Shown here: piece by piece, positions 63,446-64,000 of the stretch | Layout of the letters: every line of letters starts with the position of its first letter | How positions within the stretch are numbered: the first letter of the stretch is position 1 | Assembly: GCF_003254395.2 (NCBI RefSeq) | Contig: NC_037641.1 | Coordinates: 3,071,001 to 3,135,000 of the forward strand | From: Apis mellifera | Lineage: Eukaryota > Arthropoda > Insecta > Hymenoptera > Apidae | Direction of reading: 5' to 3' | Length of the DNA: 64,000 nucleotides | Notes under the pieces: model-generated | Databases searched by the model: none | The model's input: only the letters and a program-made list of their open reading frames with translations | What the model was told of the DNA's origin: nothing | Position numbers and translations under genes: made by a program

Positions 63446-63757
63446 CTGAATTGTGTAATGAAGGAGGATGATCGTCGAACAGGAAGCGAGGATCCTTCGC
63501 AACGGGGTGCAATCAGTCTGGTGGTACTGTATCGTTATGGAGTAACCAGACAGGGAAAGGACCAGCAGGGCGTGGATAAAGACGAGAGTGAAGAAGAAGA
63601 TTCTCAGCTTGGACCACTTGAGCCAGAGGAACGTTTCAACCAGCGGATGTTGCAGTATCGTCAATTGTTCCACGCTCGAGGCTGCTGCAATAAGGGACGT
63701 AACTACTCCCATTTGCAGCTCCCCTTTCGGCGCCAGCACGTTGAAGTCAACGATGAT
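63446..63757 (-). CDS. TRPA-family channel, pre-S1 to S2 exon
   Basis: The exon begins IIVDFNVLAPKGELQMGVVT after TTCAAAG and continues with LTILQHPLVETFLWLKW, the conserved HPL...FL..KW pre-S1 motif of TRPA channels. It then gives S1 (KLRIFFFTLVFIHALLVLSL), an extracellular loop (YHQTDCTPLRR) and S2 (ILASCSTIILLHYTIQ). With a donor at CAG before GTGTTG it holds 104 codons in phase 0. The open frame continues for VLMVPKLVCN to a stop, and VLMVPK would suit the cytosolic end of S2, so the true donor may be further downstream. The intron before it is only 56 bp (63758-63813), short even for insects but with a clean CAG/GTAAGC donor and AAAG acceptor. Confidence 0.88.
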
Positions 63758-63813
63758 CTTTGAACAGATTGCAGTGAAAGAGTGCGTTTGTTCGCACAGG
63801 TTGGATAGCTTAC

Positions 63814-64000
63814 CTGAGAATTTCCGTTGCAATTCATTTTAACGCAAGAGTCGAGAATGTCGTTCAGGAGCAGGACAGGTGTCGGTATGTGGGCGAATAT
63901 CGCGTCGATGACGGTAACTCCTGTCCCGGTTTTCGCGGCTAAATTTCCACCATGATCGATCAATATCTCAACGCATTTCGAATTTCCTTGGTAAGATGCT
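63814..64000 (-). CDS. TRPA-family channel, last ankyrin-repeat exon (partial)
   Basis: The exon is cut by the right edge of the window. On the minus strand it reads ASYQGNSKCVEILIDHGGN, LAAKTGTGVTVIDAIFAHIP and LNDILDSCVKMNCNGNSQ, with donor CAG before GTAAGC at 63813, phase 0. The GNSKCVEILIDHGGN stretch is an ankyrin-repeat second helix and turn, and TPLH-like GVTVIDAIF with ILDSCV is the usual link between the ankyrin domain and the pre-S1 region in TRPA channels. The rest of the ankyrin domain and the start codon lie beyond 64000. Confidence 0.88.

Overview
The window looks like genomic DNA from a bee-like hymenopteran. It is rich in CpG and in simple repeats such as (GA)n, (TA)n and (AAG)n. 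It has a short TTAGG run, the telomere motif of many insects, and very large introns. The genus cannot be fixed from the sequence alone. Almost none of the 64 kb codes for protein. Nearly all of the many overlapping open frames are low-complexity shadows of GA/CT-rich or GC-rich noncoding DNA.

Two genes are supported, both on the minus strand. The larger is the 5' part of pangolin (pan), the single insect TCF/LEF transcription factor of canonical Wnt signalling. Three coding exons join perfectly in phase. Exon 1 (56392-56541) carries the Armadillo/beta-catenin binding domain. Exon 2 (56049-56127) is a short linker. Exon 3 (22925-23028) encodes a conserved segment around GYLVSPYPYPNG. Intron 2 is about 33.0 kb and intron 3 runs at least 22.9 kb to the left edge, so the HMG-box exons lie outside the window. 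The GC-rich DNA at 56542-58440 is the likely 5' UTR and promoter.

The second gene is the 3' half of a TRPA-family cation channel, 61531 to beyond 64000. Its five exons encode the last ankyrin repeat, six membrane segments, the pore loop and the C-terminal TRP-helix region. The join between its S2 and S3 exons is unresolved. About 3 kb of AT-rich DNA separates the TRPA stop codon from the pan upstream region, and both genes run the same way.

The pan introns hold several young tandem duplications (9076-9525, 19030-20113, 21826-22700, 25150-26300), a probable decayed pogo/Tigger-like transposase fragment (about 35300-35560), many microsatellites, GC-rich blocks that may be regulatory, and near-perfect TCF-binding motifs, including a palindromic double site at 12767-12778, which suggests pan may regulate itself. 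I found no bacterial-type system, CRISPR array, tRNA, rRNA or intact transposon.
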